Assembly: GCA_041725875.1 (NCBI GenBank)
Contig: JBGRQB010000014.1
Span: forward strand, 1 to 43,816
Length of the DNA: 43,816 nt
Reading direction: 5' to 3'
Source: JBGRQB01 sp041725875
Lineage (GTDB): Bacteria; Bacteroidota; Ignavibacteria; Ignavibacteriales; Melioribacteraceae
A model generated the notes under the pieces. The model searched no databases and was not told the DNA's origin. It saw only the letters and a program-made list of their open reading frames with translations. The translations under genes were made by a program, and so were the position numbers. Every line of letters starts with the position of its first letter. The stretch's first letter is position 1. Below, piece by piece: positions 43,182 to 43,816 of the stretch.

Positions 43182-43192
43182 CCAATTTGTCA
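43182..43192. promoter_or_regulatory. Palindrome-like motif TGNCA-N3-TGTCA, copy 1
   Basis: The bases TGCCAATTTGTCA cover this position. It is nearly the same as a second, perfect copy at 43276-43288. The two are part of a 10-base direct repeat (TTTGTCATAC at 43186-43195 and 43282-43291). They flank the 11-bp tandem repeat and look like protein-binding sites. Confidence 0.35.
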
Positions 43193-43213
43193 TACAATTC
43201 GGCCTGAACTACC

Positions 43214-43268
43214 ACTCCGCTATAACTCCGATACAACTCCGGTATAAAGCCGATGTAACTCCGTACAG
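43214..43268. repeat. Degenerate 11-bp tandem repeat, five units
   Basis: Units of the form ACTCCGNTAYA start at 43214, 43225, 43236, 43247 and 43258. The first three are close copies, the fourth begins AAGCCG and the fifth keeps only ACTCCG. The 11-base period is near one helical turn. Confidence 0.75.
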
Positions 43269-43273
43269 GGATA

Positions 43274-43290
43274 TATGACATTTTGTCATA
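43274..43290. promoter_or_regulatory. Perfect inverted repeat TATGACA-N3-TGTCATA, copy 2
   Basis: Seven-base arms (43274-43280 and 43284-43290) around a TTT centre. It resembles an operator for a dimeric regulator. No gene start is visible next to it in the window, so the target, if any, may lie to the right. Confidence 0.4.
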
Positions 43291-43445
43291 CCTTTATTTG
43301 CAGTTAAAAATCAAAATTTCAGAGCTTTTTGATTGAAAGTTTTAGTGTAAAAACCTGAGAGAATCTGTATGTTCATAAAAGCAAGGTTACTTTTTTGTGC
43401 CTTCGGCACTCAGGCACCCGTATTATATATAGCATTAGAGTGAAC

Positions 43446-43540
43446 GTGTCATTTCGCAGGAGCAAAGCGACGGAGAAATTTCAATACCATATTGTGCAAG
43501 GTACTGGAGTGAGACCCTTCGGCGTGGCTCAGGGTGACAT
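43446..43540. repeat. MITE-like dispersed repeat unit
   Basis: About 95 bases bounded by short inverted ends (GTGTCA at the left, TGACAT at the right). It contains the phrases GGAGCAAAGCGACGGAGAAAT and CTGGAGTGAGACCCTTCGG split across its arms. The wording resembles short interspersed elements common in Bacteroidota/Chlorobi-type genomes (GTCATTTCG...GGGTGACA). It is GC-richer than its surroundings and has no coding capacity. Confidence 0.6.
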
Positions 43541-43552
43541 TATATGATCGCC

Positions 43553-43691
43553 CGGCATCTTTTTCTGAGCGTAAAGAAAATTGATGAACGGAGGCGTGAA
43601 GAACAAAAACTGTTTGAAGGCGTGCGAAGCGCGACAAGTTGTTTTTGTTCAGCCGGAGAGAGTATATTTTCAGCGAGGAAAAAGACAGCCG
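43553..43691. repeat. Imperfect palindrome of about 140 bases
   Basis: Nested inverted matches share one centre near 43,622-43,626. The outer pair is CGGC (43553-43556) with GCCG (43688-43691), the next CTTTTTC (43559-43565) with GAAAAAG (43678-43684), and the inner pair GAACAAAAAC (43601-43610) with GTTTTTGTTC (43641-43650). The centre contains GCGTGCGAAGCGCG. Plus- and minus-strand frames across it are by-products of the palindrome. Confidence 0.55.
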
Positions 43692-43816
43692 AAGTTTTTA
43701 TCAAACTTTTTCTAAAAAAATTTGCCCACGGAGTGAATAAAAAACAAAATTGCAAAATGCCAAACTTGTAAAACTATCAAGTTGCAGAAAACCGATTAAT
43801 ACTACATCGAGATTTC

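Larger units (their letters stand above)
42787..43816. other. About 1 kb of non-coding, repeat-bearing DNA
   Basis: No convincing gene. Short frames exist (a TTG-started frame at 42889-43083, minus; an ATG frame at 42989-43150, plus, 53 codons) but neither looks like a protein. The left part should contain the TAC promoter. The right part holds the 11-bp tandem repeat, two TGNCA-N3-TGTCA palindromes, a GC-rich hairpin at 43397-43409, a MITE-like repeat and a long imperfect palindrome. Confidence 0.6.

Noticed and set aside
43214..43268. Possible CRISPR array
   Set aside because: The 11-base units are contiguous with no spacers and are too short; no cas genes are in the window.
43449..43771. 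Three overlapping reading frames on both strands at the right end
   Set aside because: They run across the MITE-like element and the long palindrome, which explains the open frames; none looks like a protein.

Overview
The window is AT-rich DNA from a diderm bacterium. It carries outer-membrane biogenesis genes (LolA, a small beta-barrel), sigma/anti-sigma pairs, and genes preceded by clear Shine-Dalgarno sequences (for example rpsO, tal and hamB). The gene set and style fit the Ignavibacteria/Chlorobi side of the Bacteroidota-Chlorobiota group. That placement is an inference from gene content, not from a marker phylogeny.

Positions 1 to about 34,830 are an ordinary, densely packed core block, all on the minus strand, so the right end is transcribed first. 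Reading in that direction: recN, hemW, a dicarboxylate/amino-acid symporter, proC and a MATE exporter; then the translation/transcription operon rimP-nusA-infB-rbfA-truB-ribF-rpsO-pnp, closed by a strong terminator; then dusB, rng, a small transaldolase, gcvT, comB, ftsK, lolA, a flippase-like membrane protein, an outer-membrane barrel, uppP, a cyclophilin, holA, an ECF sigma factor with its membrane anti-sigma partner, rpmE, rsmB, a RodZ-like protein, ligA, an unknown protein and the start of a STAS-domain gene. Many neighbours overlap by a few bases or sit within 20 bases.

At 35,031-35,103 a plus-strand initiator tRNA (CAU) with its own promoter and terminator ends the core block. Everything to its right looks accessory: looser spacing, AT-rich intergenic DNA, repeats and defence-type genes. 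In order these are a two-gene Hachiman anti-phage system (HamA nuclease and HamB helicase), a very short HNH protein, a Panacea-type antitoxin with a probable toxin partner, a decayed small membrane-protein gene on the opposite strand, and a three-gene toxin-antitoxin-chaperone (TAC) operon made of a HigB-like toxin, a HigA-like antitoxin and a SecB-like chaperone.

The last kilobase (about 42,800-43,816) has no gene I can support. It holds an 11-bp tandem repeat flanked by TGNCA-N3-TGTCA palindromes, a MITE-like element of about 95 bp, and an imperfect palindrome of about 140 bp. The most interesting content is this tRNA-adjacent defence/addiction island, above all the TAC operon and the Panacea pair with an uncharacterised partner. 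No integrase or transposase gene is visible in the window.
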